Assembly (NCBI GenBank): GCA_003567255.1
Contig: PWZW01000013.1
Coordinates: 1-13,850, forward strand
Length of the DNA: 13,850 nt
Origin: Puniceicoccaceae bacterium
GTDB taxonomy: Bacteria > Verrucomicrobiota > Verrucomicrobiia > Opitutales > Coraliomargaritaceae
Direction: 5' to 3'
Each line of letters begins with the position of its first letter. Position 1 is the first letter of the stretch. Shown piece after piece: positions 1-6,880 of the stretch. The notes beneath the pieces were generated by a model. The model had not been told where the DNA came from and did no database searches. It saw nothing but the letters and a program-made list of their open reading frames with translations. A program made the translations under genes and the position numbers.

Positions 1-623
1 GGCGGCTGCCCCCGCCCCCACGCCAAAACGCCAGCCCGGCGGGCAATCCATGCATCCATGGAGCCCTCGGCCACGGAAAAAGCGGCTACCCAGTCCCCGG
101 AATCCTCGAACAGCGCCCGCGCGTAAGTTTCTTTCTCGATCAAAATCGTGGAGGCCGCGAGCGCTACTGAAAAAGTCAGTCGGAGGTGGAGTTCACGGGC
201 GGCGGCCTCCGTTAAACCGAAAGCGACCAGGCCGTGCTTCTCGACCAAACCGGCTTGCAGCATCGCGCTCAACTTGGAAAAGGCCCTTAAATGGCCGACC
301 GAACCGGCTCCACGCAGGGGAATTGGCAGCGAAAAGCCGCGCCCGGTGAATTGTTTATTCAGCTGGGCGTAAGATAAAAAACGAAGCACCACCTGGGGAC
401 TGAAAGGAAAGTCTCTCAAAAAACGGCAGCGCCCTTGCGCAAACACCAGATTTGCAGACAAGCCACCCACCTCCAAACGGAGGCAAAAGCGCCGATCCTG
501 CAAGACCTCGCGCGCCGGTCCGGCATACTTTAGCAAATCCGCAAAGCCCGCCAATACCGCGTGAAGATGCAGCCGCGCCAACAGCTCGGGCGTGGGATGC
601 GGAGGCGACAGCAAGAGGCTCAT
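1..623 (-). CDS. Unrecognised protein, possible SCP2-like lipid-binding domain (partial, runs off left edge)
   Basis: The frame read leftwards from the ATG at 623-621 stays open to the window edge, giving 207 residues without a stop; the C-terminus is missing. The ATG overlaps the TGA of the upstream glycosyltransferase (ATGA), so the two are translationally coupled in one operon. The N-terminus is helical and shows no signal peptide or membrane segment. Residues of about 40-120 (a beta-rich stretch, then 'VVLRFLSYAQLNKQFTGRGF', then 'LPIPLRG' and a helix 'LRAFSKLSAML') recall the order seen in SCP2 sterol-carrier-type domains, where a 'L..F.dy..L..lftG' segment precedes a closing helix. This resemblance was made by eye and is weak. 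If correct, the protein would bind a lipid or an acyl chain, which fits the lipid-synthesis genes nearby. The reading frame is well supported; the function is not. Confidence 0.72.
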   Translation of the reverse strand, partial: MSLLLSPPHPTPELLARLHLHAVLAGFADLLKYAGPAREVLQDRRFCLRLEVGGLSANLVFAQGRCRFLRDFPFSPQVVLRFLSYAQLNKQFTGRGFSLPIPLRGAGSVGHLRAFSKLSAMLQAGLVEKHGLVAFGLTEAAARELHLRLTFSVALAASTILIEKETYARALFEDSGDWVAAFSVAEGSMDAWIARRAGVLAWGRGQP

Positions 624-1780
624 GCTAACAAAGCGTCGAGAACTCGCTCGGGTCGCAAGCCCGGATTGATCGACGCGAGGATTTCCCGCTCCACCGTGAA
701 CCTCGGCACCGTCCCCCCTGAGCCCGGCGAAACGCCCAGCATCCGTTGCACCCGCCGGGCGCATTCCCGGGGTGAACGCGCCAGCTCAACCGGGTAGCCA
801 CAGTGCTTCAAAAAGCGCACGGTGATCCTCTCCTGCGGCATCACGCCGCCGAGCCCGTTAAAAAGGATCGGGCAAACCGAACGCACACACTCGCTTGTGG
901 TTCCCGTGCCTGGACGAATGAAGGCAAGATCGACCGAGCGCAGGATGTCAGCCATATCCTCGCGGTAAGCGAGGGGTATGACGCGCAGTCCGGACCATTG
1001 ATCCCGACACCTCAGGATTTCGCGGCGGGTCGCCTCATTGCGTCCACACAGGGCGACCACCACCAAGGCCACCCCCGTATCCGCCAAGGCGGCAAGGACG
1101 CGCTTATGTTGATTCGCTCCATTGGCGCCGGTTCCCAGAAGCAGCACCGGACGCCCCTGACAGTCTCCCCACAAACGCATCCGCAGATCCGCCACACTTT
1201 CCGCTGACCGTTCATAAAAGGACGGTTGCAAGAGAAAGCCCCCGACCGTGATCCGTTCGGTTGGCATCCCCAGCCGATGGGCGGCTCGACCACACGCATC
1301 CACTGCGGCGATGAACCCGTCGGCCTTGGGATTGACCCAGTGGCGGGAAAATCCGTACCCCCCCTCAAGCTCTCCACAATAAGTAAAGCAGCGTATTTTG
1401 CCGCCGCCCCAGGCCTTGGCCTCGGCGAAATAAGCGTGGTTCAGGTGGGCGTGCACGCTCACGACGACGTCCGGCCGAAAATCATTCAGGCGGGCGCGAA
1501 ACCGGCGCGCGACCCCACCGCGCAATCGACCGCGATGCAAGCCGGCCCACTCGAGAAAATTAAAATAGATATGGTGGACCCGCGGACAGCACCGCTGTAT
1601 CCAATTGTATAACTTCACCCCGAAGTGATCCACATCGGAGCTTTCTTCAAGGACCTGCCACTGCCGGACCTCCACTGCGTCCGGCCCATGAACCTTGGCG
1701 AACCATGCCGCGAGGGCGCGGGCGCGCATGTCGTGGCCTCCGCCGGTCGAGGAGCTCAGAATGAGAATGTGTTTACGCAC
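620..1780 (-). CDS. GT-B glycosyltransferase of the MGDG-synthase/MurG-like (GT28) type
   Basis: This 386-residue protein starts at a GTG (1780-1778) and reads MRKHILILSSSTGGGHDMRA at its N-terminus. The glycine-rich 'SSSTGGGH' loop followed by an Arg/Ala helix is the hallmark of the N-terminal acceptor domain of diacylglycerol/MGDG-synthase and MurG-like enzymes. 'RPDVVVSVHAHLNHAYF' (residues 102-118) matches the second strand region. The C-terminal donor domain starts near residue 210 ('PVLLLGTGANG'), and 'FIRPGTGTTSECV' (287-299) sits where GT28 enzymes bind the nucleotide sugar. Family members usually transfer a sugar from UDP or a similar carrier onto a membrane lipid at the cytoplasmic face. 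The acceptor cannot be read from the sequence; the linked lipid genes suggest a glycolipid. It is the first gene of a minus-strand operon with the partial gene at 623-1 and diverges from the acyl carrier protein operon. Confidence 0.85.
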   Translation of the reverse strand: MRKHILILSSSTGGGHDMRARALAAWFAKVHGPDAVEVRQWQVLEESSDVDHFGVKLYNWIQRCCPRVHHIYFNFLEWAGLHRGRLRGGVARRFRARLNDFRPDVVVSVHAHLNHAYFAEAKAWGGGKIRCFTYCGELEGGYGFSRHWVNPKADGFIAAVDACGRAAHRLGMPTERITVGGFLLQPSFYERSAESVADLRMRLWGDCQGRPVLLLGTGANGANQHKRVLAALADTGVALVVVALCGRNEATRREILRCRDQWSGLRVIPLAYREDMADILRSVDLAFIRPGTGTTSECVRSVCPILFNGLGGVMPQERITVRFLKHCGYPVELARSPRECARRVQRMLGVSPGSGGTVPRFTVEREILASINPGLRPERVLDALLA

Positions 1781-1869
1781 TTGAAAAAGCTGCCAAATAA
1801 GAAATTTAGTTTACAATTAGGAACACTTTTAATCTTGCGTCTCAGAAGTCAGCAATTTTTCGTTTTGCC
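1781..1869. promoter_or_regulatory. AT-rich divergent promoter region
   Basis: This 89-bp gap separates the GTG of the minus-strand glycosyltransferase from the ATG of the acyl carrier protein gene and is clearly more AT-rich than its surroundings, so it should hold both promoters. TACAAT at 1812-1817 is one base from a -10 consensus for the plus strand, but no good -35 lies 16-18 bases upstream. On the minus strand, TTGCTG (1855-1850) with ATTAAA (1833-1828) is a weak -35/-10 pair at 16-base spacing. No convincing inverted repeat and no strong Shine-Dalgarno sequence is visible for either gene. The GATTAC repeats found at 6825-6864 do not recur here. Confidence 0.4.
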
Positions 1870-2226
1870 ATGATAAATAGTAGGCTTGAGGAAGAATTAC
1901 TTCGCTGCCCGCCCGGGACCAAAGCAGCGCTGCTCAGCTTTTTGGAGACGGGTAATGAAGCCGACTTGGAGACCTTTGCCCGGGGCATCCTGGCGAGGAA
2001 CATCGACGACGAATACCTTCCCATACTGGAGGCGGGCGGTGAAGAGCTGAAGATGGTCGACGATCTTGGGATTGACTCCCTGGGCATGACCGAAATCGCC
2101 ATGAACCTCGAAGATGCCCTCGACATCGAATTGATCGACGACGCGCTCAAGTCGTTGGAAACTTTAGGGGATGTCAAGCGCCACCTCCTGAAACGCTGTG
2201 CGGCAAAGGCACAGGGTGAAAACTGA
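1870..2226 (+). CDS. Acyl carrier protein with an N-terminal extension
   Basis: This is a 118-residue acidic protein. The 4'-phosphopantetheine attachment motif is 'DDLGIDSLGMTEIAMNLED' with Ser70, followed by an acidic helix II typical of ACPs that dock with ketosynthases. Ordinary ACPs are about 80 residues with the serine near position 36-38, so about 32 extra residues precede the domain; the segment 'ALLSFLETGNEADLETFARGIL' could form additional helices. The ATG at 1870 is the only sensible start I see, although its ribosome-binding site is poor. It is the first gene of a plus-strand operon, 9 bases ahead of the beta-ketoacyl synthase gene, so it probably carries the acyl chain for that enzyme and perhaps also supplies the acyl-thioester to the alpha-oxoamine synthase at 6758-5520. 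A holo-ACP synthase is not seen in the window. Confidence 0.9.
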   Translation: MINSRLEEELLRCPPGTKAALLSFLETGNEADLETFARGILARNIDDEYLPILEAGGEELKMVDDLGIDSLGMTEIAMNLEDALDIELIDDALKSLETLGDVKRHLLKRCAAKAQGEN

Positions 2227-2235
2227 TCTGCCCGG

Positions 2236-3504
2236 ATGGGATCACAGCGCGTAGTTGTCAGCGGCCTTGGGATCGTCTCCCCAATTGGTCACTCTCGGGA
2301 TGTGATCCTGCAGCATTTGCAGGAGCAACAGCATGGATTCCATTTTCTTCCGGAATACGCCGACTTCAAAACTTCCAAAGTTTCCATCGGCGCAAAAATT
2401 CCGGATTTCGACACTGCCAGCCACTTCCCTGAAGACTGGAAGGCCCCCTACGCATACTCACTCCGCAAGGACGTCCTCCGGGGCTTCAATCCCCATTGCT
2501 TCTACGCCTATTTCGCGACGCTACAGGCGCTCGAGGAAGCGGGATTGAGCACGGATGCCCTCGGCGAGGAAACCGGGCTTTACACCGCCTCAGCCGGATC
2601 CTCTTCCTCCTTTTACAGGAACTTGGACACCATGTTCAGCAGTGGAGTCAGTCGGACGAGTCCGCTGGGAATCGTCCGCTCGGTCGCCGGGACCCTCAGC
2701 TTCAACCTCGCCTCTGTTTTTGAAATCCAGGGAGCCAGTTGCGGATTTGCCTCCGCCTGTGCCTCCTCTGCCCACGCCCTTGGTTTTGCGTTCGACGAAA
2801 TAAGCAGCGGCAAGCAAGACCGGATCATCGTGATCGGAGCAGAAGACGGAAACTTGGAGAGCGTGCTGGCCTTTGCCTCGATGCACGCGCTTTCGACCTC
2901 AAGCGATCCCAACGCGGCCAGCCTCCCCTTTGACCAGAGGCGGCGCGGTTTTGTCGGCTCCGGCGGCGCGGCCACCCTTGTGCTCGAATCCCTCGAATCG
3001 GCCAATAAAAGGGGCGCGCAGCCCCTCGGTGAAATCCTCGGCTGGGGCCAGGCGAGCGACGGCTACAGTCCCGCGATTCCGCATCCGGAGGGCCGGGGGC
3101 TTGCCCGGGCGATGCAAAAGGCGCTCACCCACAGCGGCACACCCGCCGACGCATTTGCCTATATAAATGCCCACGCCACCGGTACCTCGGTGGGTGATCT
3201 GGCCGAAGCCGAGGCCATTCATACCGTGATGAAAAGTCACCAACCGCTGATTTCCTCAACCAAAGCGCTGACCGGCCACACCCTCTCAATGGCTGGCGCC
3301 CTTGAGCTCGGTCTCAGCCTGCTTGCCCTGAATGAGGGCTTTGTGCCGGGAACGGCCCACCTGACCGAACCCGACAAAGCCCTTCCGGATTTAAAGCTTC
3401 CCCGCGACAACGAGGCCGCCTCGGTCAGTCATTTCCTTTCCAACAGTTCCGGCTTTGGTGGGGCTAACGTTTGCCTCGCCGCCAAAACCAGGGCTTTCAT
3501 CTGA
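2236..3504 (+). CDS. Beta-ketoacyl-[ACP] synthase (FabF/KAS II-like)
   Basis: This 422-residue protein has the full thiolase-fold ketosynthase layout. The N-terminal 'VVVSGLGIVSPIG' is typical of KAS II. The nucleophile is Cys175 in 'FASACASSAHALGFA'; the two catalytic histidines are His313 in 'INAHATGTSVGD' and His348 in 'STKALTGHTLSMAGALE', with Lys343 in the usual place. The C-terminal 'SNSSGFGGANVCL' (402-414) is the glycine-rich gate loop. The triad is complete, so this should be an active decarboxylating Claisen condensing enzyme rather than a chain-length factor. It would condense a malonyl-ACP unit with an acyl chain on the ACP encoded 9 bases upstream. Residues of about 30-95 differ from housekeeping FabF and look specialised. 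Its position between the ACP and SDR genes argues for dedicated secondary lipid synthesis rather than the primary fatty-acid cycle, since no fabD, fabH or fabZ is present. Confidence 0.93.
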   Translation: MGSQRVVVSGLGIVSPIGHSRDVILQHLQEQQHGFHFLPEYADFKTSKVSIGAKIPDFDTASHFPEDWKAPYAYSLRKDVLRGFNPHCFYAYFATLQALEEAGLSTDALGEETGLYTASAGSSSSFYRNLDTMFSSGVSRTSPLGIVRSVAGTLSFNLASVFEIQGASCGFASACASSAHALGFAFDEISSGKQDRIIVIGAEDGNLESVLAFASMHALSTSSDPNAASLPFDQRRRGFVGSGGAATLVLESLESANKRGAQPLGEILGWGQASDGYSPAIPHPEGRGLARAMQKALTHSGTPADAFAYINAHATGTSVGDLAEAEAIHTVMKSHQPLISSTKALTGHTLSMAGALELGLSLLALNEGFVPGTAHLTEPDKALPDLKLPRDNEAASVSHFLSNSSGFGGANVCLAAKTRAFI

Positions 3505-3518
3505 CGGGTTTGCCGGGG

Positions 3519-4328
3519 ATGCGTTCACTATCCGAAAAATACCGCCGGGCCGTCGTCACTGGTGCCTCCTCCGGCATCGGTCATTCCCTCGCAAAGCAAC
3601 TCCTCCGTGCCGGCCTGGAAGTCACCGGAATTTCCCGGTCAAAGCCAGCCATCGAGCACCCTGCCTTTCGCCACATCGCCCTCGATCTGAGCGACGCGAC
3701 GCAGCGGGCGGACACCCTTGAGGAGCTTGCCCGAGTCCCGCCCGACCTTTGGATCAACAACGCCGGGTTCGGGCTGATGGGCTCCACCTTTGAAATTGAT
3801 CCGGCAGACCGCGAAGCCCTCTGGCAGCTCCTCTACTTCATTCCCGTCGAAACCGTGCGCTGGTTTCGAGAGACCTGGCAGCAAAGCGACCAGCGCAGGG
3901 CAACCCCTCCCTGCCTCGTCCAGGTATCCTCGCTGGCGGTTGAATTACCCATTCCCTACATGGCAGACTATAACGCCGCCAAATCCGCCCTGAGCGCATT
4001 CACCCAAAGTCTCCTCCTCGAAACAAAGCTGAACCTGCGTCTGATCGACTTTCGGCCGGGGGATTTCAACACGCCCTTCATCGATCAACCAGGCCTCTCC
4101 CGCGGGGGAGCGCCCGAGCGTTTTGACGAAAGGCTGCGAACTCACCACCGCCGCGCGCCGCACCCCGACCTCGCGGCGACACAACTTTGCCGAATGCTCG
4201 GGCAGGATCGATCCGGCACTCTCCGGAGTGGTCACTTTTTTCAACGAACCATGGCTCCCCTGGGCCCGCGATTACTCAGCCAAGGTGCTCTCCGCAGTGT
4301 CATAAAAAAGTACTATGGCCTAAAATAA
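3519..4328 (+). CDS. Short-chain dehydrogenase/reductase (classical SDR)
   Basis: I choose the ATG at 3519, 14 bases after the ketosynthase stop. A longer reading from a TTG at 3471 would overlap that gene and add a non-conserved tail. The 269-residue protein has the Rossmann cofactor motif 'AVVTGASSGIGHSLA' (TGxxxGIG, residues 14-21), the structural 'NNAG' (80-83), catalytic Ser138 in 'VQVSSLA', and Tyr151/Lys155 in 'YNAAK'. All catalytic residues are present, so it should be an active NAD(P)H-dependent keto reductase or alcohol dehydrogenase. Two substrates fit the context: a 3-ketoacyl-ACP made by the upstream ketosynthase (FabG-like role), or the 3-keto group of an amino-ketone made by the alpha-oxoamine synthase (3-ketodihydrosphingosine reductase is also an SDR). 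The sequence alone does not decide between them. The C-terminal tail 'LRSVIKKYYGLK' is basic and could touch a membrane. Confidence 0.9.
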   Translation: MRSLSEKYRRAVVTGASSGIGHSLAKQLLRAGLEVTGISRSKPAIEHPAFRHIALDLSDATQRADTLEELARVPPDLWINNAGFGLMGSTFEIDPADREALWQLLYFIPVETVRWFRETWQQSDQRRATPPCLVQVSSLAVELPIPYMADYNAAKSALSAFTQSLLLETKLNLRLIDFRPGDFNTPFIDQPGLSRGGAPERFDERLRTHHRRAPHPDLAATQLCRMLGQDRSGTLRSGHFFQRTMAPLGPRLLSQGALRSVIKKYYGLK

Positions 4329-4335
4329 TTTCCCT

Positions 4336-5544
4336 ATGCCTCTCCGCATCGGATACCTCTTCACCACCTTCCCGAAATACTCCGAAACTTTTTTGATGCG
4401 GGAGGTCGATGCCATGGCCACCTTTGAGGACGTGCAATTAGCACTCTTCTCCTGTTTTGGTGGGAGCGGAAAAACTTATCGGCGATTCCCCCTCGCCCAC
4501 CTCCGCTGGTGGCACTGGTGCCTACTCCCCCTGCGCGCCCTCGTCGAGGGCACGCGCCGACCCTCCCTCAGCTGGCGCGGGTGCGCACTCTATCTCAAAA
4601 ATCCACCGACCTCCTGGACCAACGCGGGAGAGCAAATCCTCGGCATCGCCCTCGCACTGACTTACGCTGCCCGGCTGCGCCGTCAGCCTGTCGATACCTT
4701 TCATGCGGTTTGGGCGACGGCGCCCACCACGGCGGCACTCCTGCTGAGGCAGTTGACGGGAATCCCCTTTTCAATGGGGGCGCACGCCTACGACATTTAC
4801 CGCAATGGCGGCGATTGCCTGCTTTCCCATAAATTAAATCGGGCAAAGTGGGTGCACACCACAAGTCACGGTGCGGCCCGGACCCTGGAGTCGCGCGGGG
4901 CCGAGGCATCAAAAATAAAGATGATTCGCCGGGGCCTGAACGAAATCCCCAAAAACCTCAAGCTCCGCCCAATACAATCACCCGTCCATTTTTTAAGCGT
5001 TGGCCGACTGATCGGCAAAAAAGGCTACTTTGAACAGCTGAAAATTTATCAGCACCTGCACGCTGCGGGCCTGCCTTTCCAGGTTCGCATTATCGGGGAG
5101 GGCCCGCTCTACAAGTCGATGCAGGAGGCAATCCGCGAGATGGGCCTGGTCGAGCACATTGAGCTACTCGGGCGACTGCCCTACACCGCGACCAAGCTCC
5201 ACTACGCCTGGGCTGATTTTTTTGTGTTTACCGGAAAAGTTGCCGAAGACGGCGACCGCGACGGCCTGCCCAATGTGATCGGCGAGGCCATGGCGGAGGG
5301 CGTTGCGGTGCTGAGCACTGCCGTTGCGGCCACCCCGGAAGTCATCCTAAGCGGCCAAACCGGAGAGCTCCTCCCGATCGACCACGCCCCCGCGTGGCAG
5401 GCGGCGGTAGAAAGACTTATCCAAGACAAGACCTATAGCGATGAGCTCCGCCGACAGGCCCACGCTTGGGTTACCACAGAATTCGATGCGGCCAAGAACG
5501 CCCGACGCCTGCTCGAATTTCACAAAACCTTTTTCACTGCGTAG
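4336..5544 (+). CDS. GT4-family glycosyltransferase (WcaL/exopolysaccharide type)
   Basis: This 402-residue GT-B enzyme starts 7 bases after the SDR stop. The N-terminal 'RIGYLFTTFPKYSETFLMRE' is characteristic of the WcaL-like branch of exopolysaccharide glycosyltransferases. The GT4 donor domain begins with 'VHFLSVGRLIGKKGY' (residues 217-231: Arg224 and Lys228/229 contact the donor phosphates), followed by 'RIIGEGPLY' (251-259) and 'DGLPNVIGEAMAEG' (309-322). In the last motif Asp309 replaces the first Glu of the usual E-x7-E, while Glu317 is kept. It probably adds a hexose from a nucleotide sugar to a lipid or a growing glycan at the cytoplasmic membrane. Its place at the end of the ACP-ketosynthase-SDR operon suggests that it glycosylates the lipid product or starts a glycan on it. 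Its last 25 bases overlap the convergent alpha-oxoamine synthase gene. Confidence 0.92.
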   Translation: MPLRIGYLFTTFPKYSETFLMREVDAMATFEDVQLALFSCFGGSGKTYRRFPLAHLRWWHWCLLPLRALVEGTRRPSLSWRGCALYLKNPPTSWTNAGEQILGIALALTYAARLRRQPVDTFHAVWATAPTTAALLLRQLTGIPFSMGAHAYDIYRNGGDCLLSHKLNRAKWVHTTSHGAARTLESRGAEASKIKMIRRGLNEIPKNLKLRPIQSPVHFLSVGRLIGKKGYFEQLKIYQHLHAAGLPFQVRIIGEGPLYKSMQEAIREMGLVEHIELLGRLPYTATKLHYAWADFFVFTGKVAEDGDRDGLPNVIGEAMAEGVAVLSTAVAATPEVILSGQTGELLPIDHAPAWQAAVERLIQDKTYSDELRRQAHAWVTTEFDAAKNARRLLEFHKTFFTA

Positions 5545-6758
5545 GTAAAAGCCTCGAAGATACGGTCTAAATCCTCATCCGTATGGCGGGCTGAAATGGA
5601 AGTGCGGATTAGATCTTTTTTCGGCGGGACTGCCGGGGCGATGGACATGGTCGTATAAACACCCTTTTTCATCAGTGCTTTCCGGAAATCATAGGCTTTT
5701 TGCTTATCACCGAGCACCACCGGAACCGCCGGGGTTACACTCCCCCAAATATCCAAGCCCAAGCTAAGCAAAAACTCCCGGTAACGACGCAGGTTGGTCC
5801 ATAAACGCTCGTGATGAAATGGCTCGCGTTGGATCACCTCAAGGGCGGCCTCAGCGCAAGCTGCCTGGCAGGGCCCAATCGCCGCCGAAAACAAAGTCTG
5901 CTTCGAATGGGTCCTCAAGTACTCAATCAAGGCCCGGTCCCCGGCAACGAATCCGCCCACGCTGGCGAGGGCTTTGGATAGGCTTCCGCAAACGACGTCG
6001 ACCTCTTCATTCGCCCCGCAGTGGTGCAGGGTCCCGCGGCCCTCTGGCCCGAGCACCCCCAGACCGTGGGCATCGTCCATTACGGTGAAAACGTTGTGGC
6101 CCTGAATGACCTCAAGAAACTCACGTACCGGTGCAATGTGACCCTCCATCGAATAAATCCCCTCAAAAACCAAAAGCTTTGGTGTCTCCGGTTTTTCGTA
6201 GCTGAGGGCCTTAGCCAGGGATTCCGGGCGATTGTGGCTGAATTTCTCGACGCGGGCATCTGTATTACGGATCCCCGACCAGAGCGATGAATGGACGTTG
6301 CGATCGACCAAAACCAAATCGCCCCGCCGAGCAAACGCCTGGACTGCCGACATACAGCTCAGGTACCCGGCAGCATGGACGTGCGCCGCTTCGCGACCGA
6401 GGAAGTCTGCCAACTTCCTTTCCAAACGAGTGTGGTAAGCGCGTCCACCATTGGCCACCCGGGCCCCGGTTGAGGAAGCGCCCCACTCGTCAAAGGCCGC
6501 CTTACCCGCCGCAATCACCTCGGGGTGATCCGTCAGCCCGAGGTAGTCGTTGCTGCTAAGGAGGACCATTTCCTGACCATCCAACCAAACCCGCGAACCC
6601 ACCTGCTTTTCGAACACGTCATAGTACGGCTTATACCGAAGGCGGAGTTTCGTCAGATCATCCGTTCGGGAACGGGCCGAGACAGAGGACTCAGGCGTCT
6701 GGTTTAAAATACGTTCCTTTAAGCCCTTGATCATTTTCCAAATGTCTACCAAGCGCAT
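5520..6758 (-). CDS. Alpha-oxoamine synthase, most like serine palmitoyltransferase (PLP enzyme)
   Basis: This 412-residue fold-type I PLP enzyme spans the whole alpha-oxoamine synthase family: 'LLSSNDYLGLTDHPEV' (67-81), 'GASSTGARVANG' (93-104), His156 in 'VHSSLWSG' (the residue stacking on the PLP ring), Asp228 and His231 in 'MDDAHGLG', and Lys262 in 'GSLSKALASVGGF' forming the internal aldimine. Family members condense an amino acid with an acyl-thioester, with loss of CO2. The C-terminal half, including 'SIAPAVPP' (372-379) and Arg385 in 'LIRTSISARHT', follows bacterial serine palmitoyltransferase more closely than BioF or glycine C-acetyltransferase, and no biotin gene is nearby. I therefore favour serine plus acyl-ACP or acyl-CoA giving a 3-keto sphingoid base; a signal-type amino-ketone (CqsA-like) is an alternative. 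An internal Met9 is a possible later start. It is transcribed divergently from the regulator at 6881, sharing the palindromic region. Confidence 0.9.
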   Translation of the reverse strand: MRLVDIWKMIKGLKERILNQTPESSVSARSRTDDLTKLRLRYKPYYDVFEKQVGSRVWLDGQEMVLLSSNDYLGLTDHPEVIAAGKAAFDEWGASSTGARVANGGRAYHTRLERKLADFLGREAAHVHAAGYLSCMSAVQAFARRGDLVLVDRNVHSSLWSGIRNTDARVEKFSHNRPESLAKALSYEKPETPKLLVFEGIYSMEGHIAPVREFLEVIQGHNVFTVMDDAHGLGVLGPEGRGTLHHCGANEEVDVVCGSLSKALASVGGFVAGDRALIEYLRTHSKQTLFSAAIGPCQAACAEAALEVIQREPFHHERLWTNLRRYREFLLSLGLDIWGSVTPAVPVVLGDKQKAYDFRKALMKKGVYTTMSIAPAVPPKKDLIRTSISARHTDEDLDRIFEAFTYAVKKVL

Positions 6759-6792
6759 AACTCAACTCAAGCTCTAATCCAGCGACAGCTCA

Positions 6793-6809
6793 TTTGTGCA
6801 CCGCACAAA
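6793..6809. repeat. Small inverted repeat (7-bp arms) upstream of the alpha-oxoamine synthase gene
   Basis: TTTGTGC and GCACAAA are perfect complements separated by ACC. The element lies 34 bp upstream of the alpha-oxoamine synthase start at 6758 and 15 bp from the large palindrome. Its size and symmetry suit a binding site for a dimeric regulator acting on the minus-strand promoter, but a 7-bp pairing can arise by chance. No T-run follows, so it is not an obvious terminator. Confidence 0.4.
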
Positions 6810-6824
6810 CCAAAAGCTTGACTT

Positions 6825-6864
6825 GATTACGGTGATTACAAAAGTTTTTGTAATCACCGTAATC
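6825..6864. promoter_or_regulatory. Perfect 40-bp palindrome, probable operator of the divergent control region
   Basis: Two 19-base arms (6825-6843 and 6846-6864) are exact reverse complements around a 2-base centre, GT. Each arm also contains the hexamer GATTAC twice at 9-base spacing (6825-6830 and 6834-6839), mirrored as GTAATC at 6850-6855 and 6859-6864. There are therefore four half-sites, enough for two dimers or one tetramer of a winged-helix regulator. It ends 16 bases before the ATG of the GbsR/MarR-like gene. A possible -35 (TTGACT, 6818-6823) abuts its left side, although no good -10 is evident. The location suggests autoregulation and shared control of the divergent alpha-oxoamine synthase gene. 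I infer the operator role; the symmetry is seen directly. Confidence 0.75.
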
Positions 6865-6880
6865 CTTACCAAAATATTCC

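Noticed and set aside
803..1612. Plus-strand open frames (803-1207 and 1226-1612) opposite the GT28-like gene
   Set aside because: The minus-strand glycosyltransferase has clear motifs along its whole length; these frames show no recognisable domain.
1842..2177. A minus-strand open frame opposite the acyl carrier protein gene
   Set aside because: Its Ser/Arg-rich product is the mirror of the ACP codons, and the ACP motif on the plus strand is unambiguous.
3471..3518. A longer SDR reading from a TTG at 3471, overlapping the ketosynthase gene
   Set aside because: The ATG at 3519 gives a normal SDR length with the cofactor motif starting at residue 11; the extra 16 residues look like read-through of another frame of the ketosynthase gene.
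5520..6758. The PLP enzyme as BioF (8-amino-7-oxononanoate synthase) of biotin synthesis
   Set aside because: No other biotin gene is present, and the C-terminal motifs and lipid-gene context agree better with serine palmitoyltransferase; not fully excluded.
6825..6864. The 40-bp palindrome as a Rho-independent terminator
   Set aside because: It lies between divergent starts, so no transcript is expected to end there; it is not GC-rich in the stem and no T-run follows the second arm.
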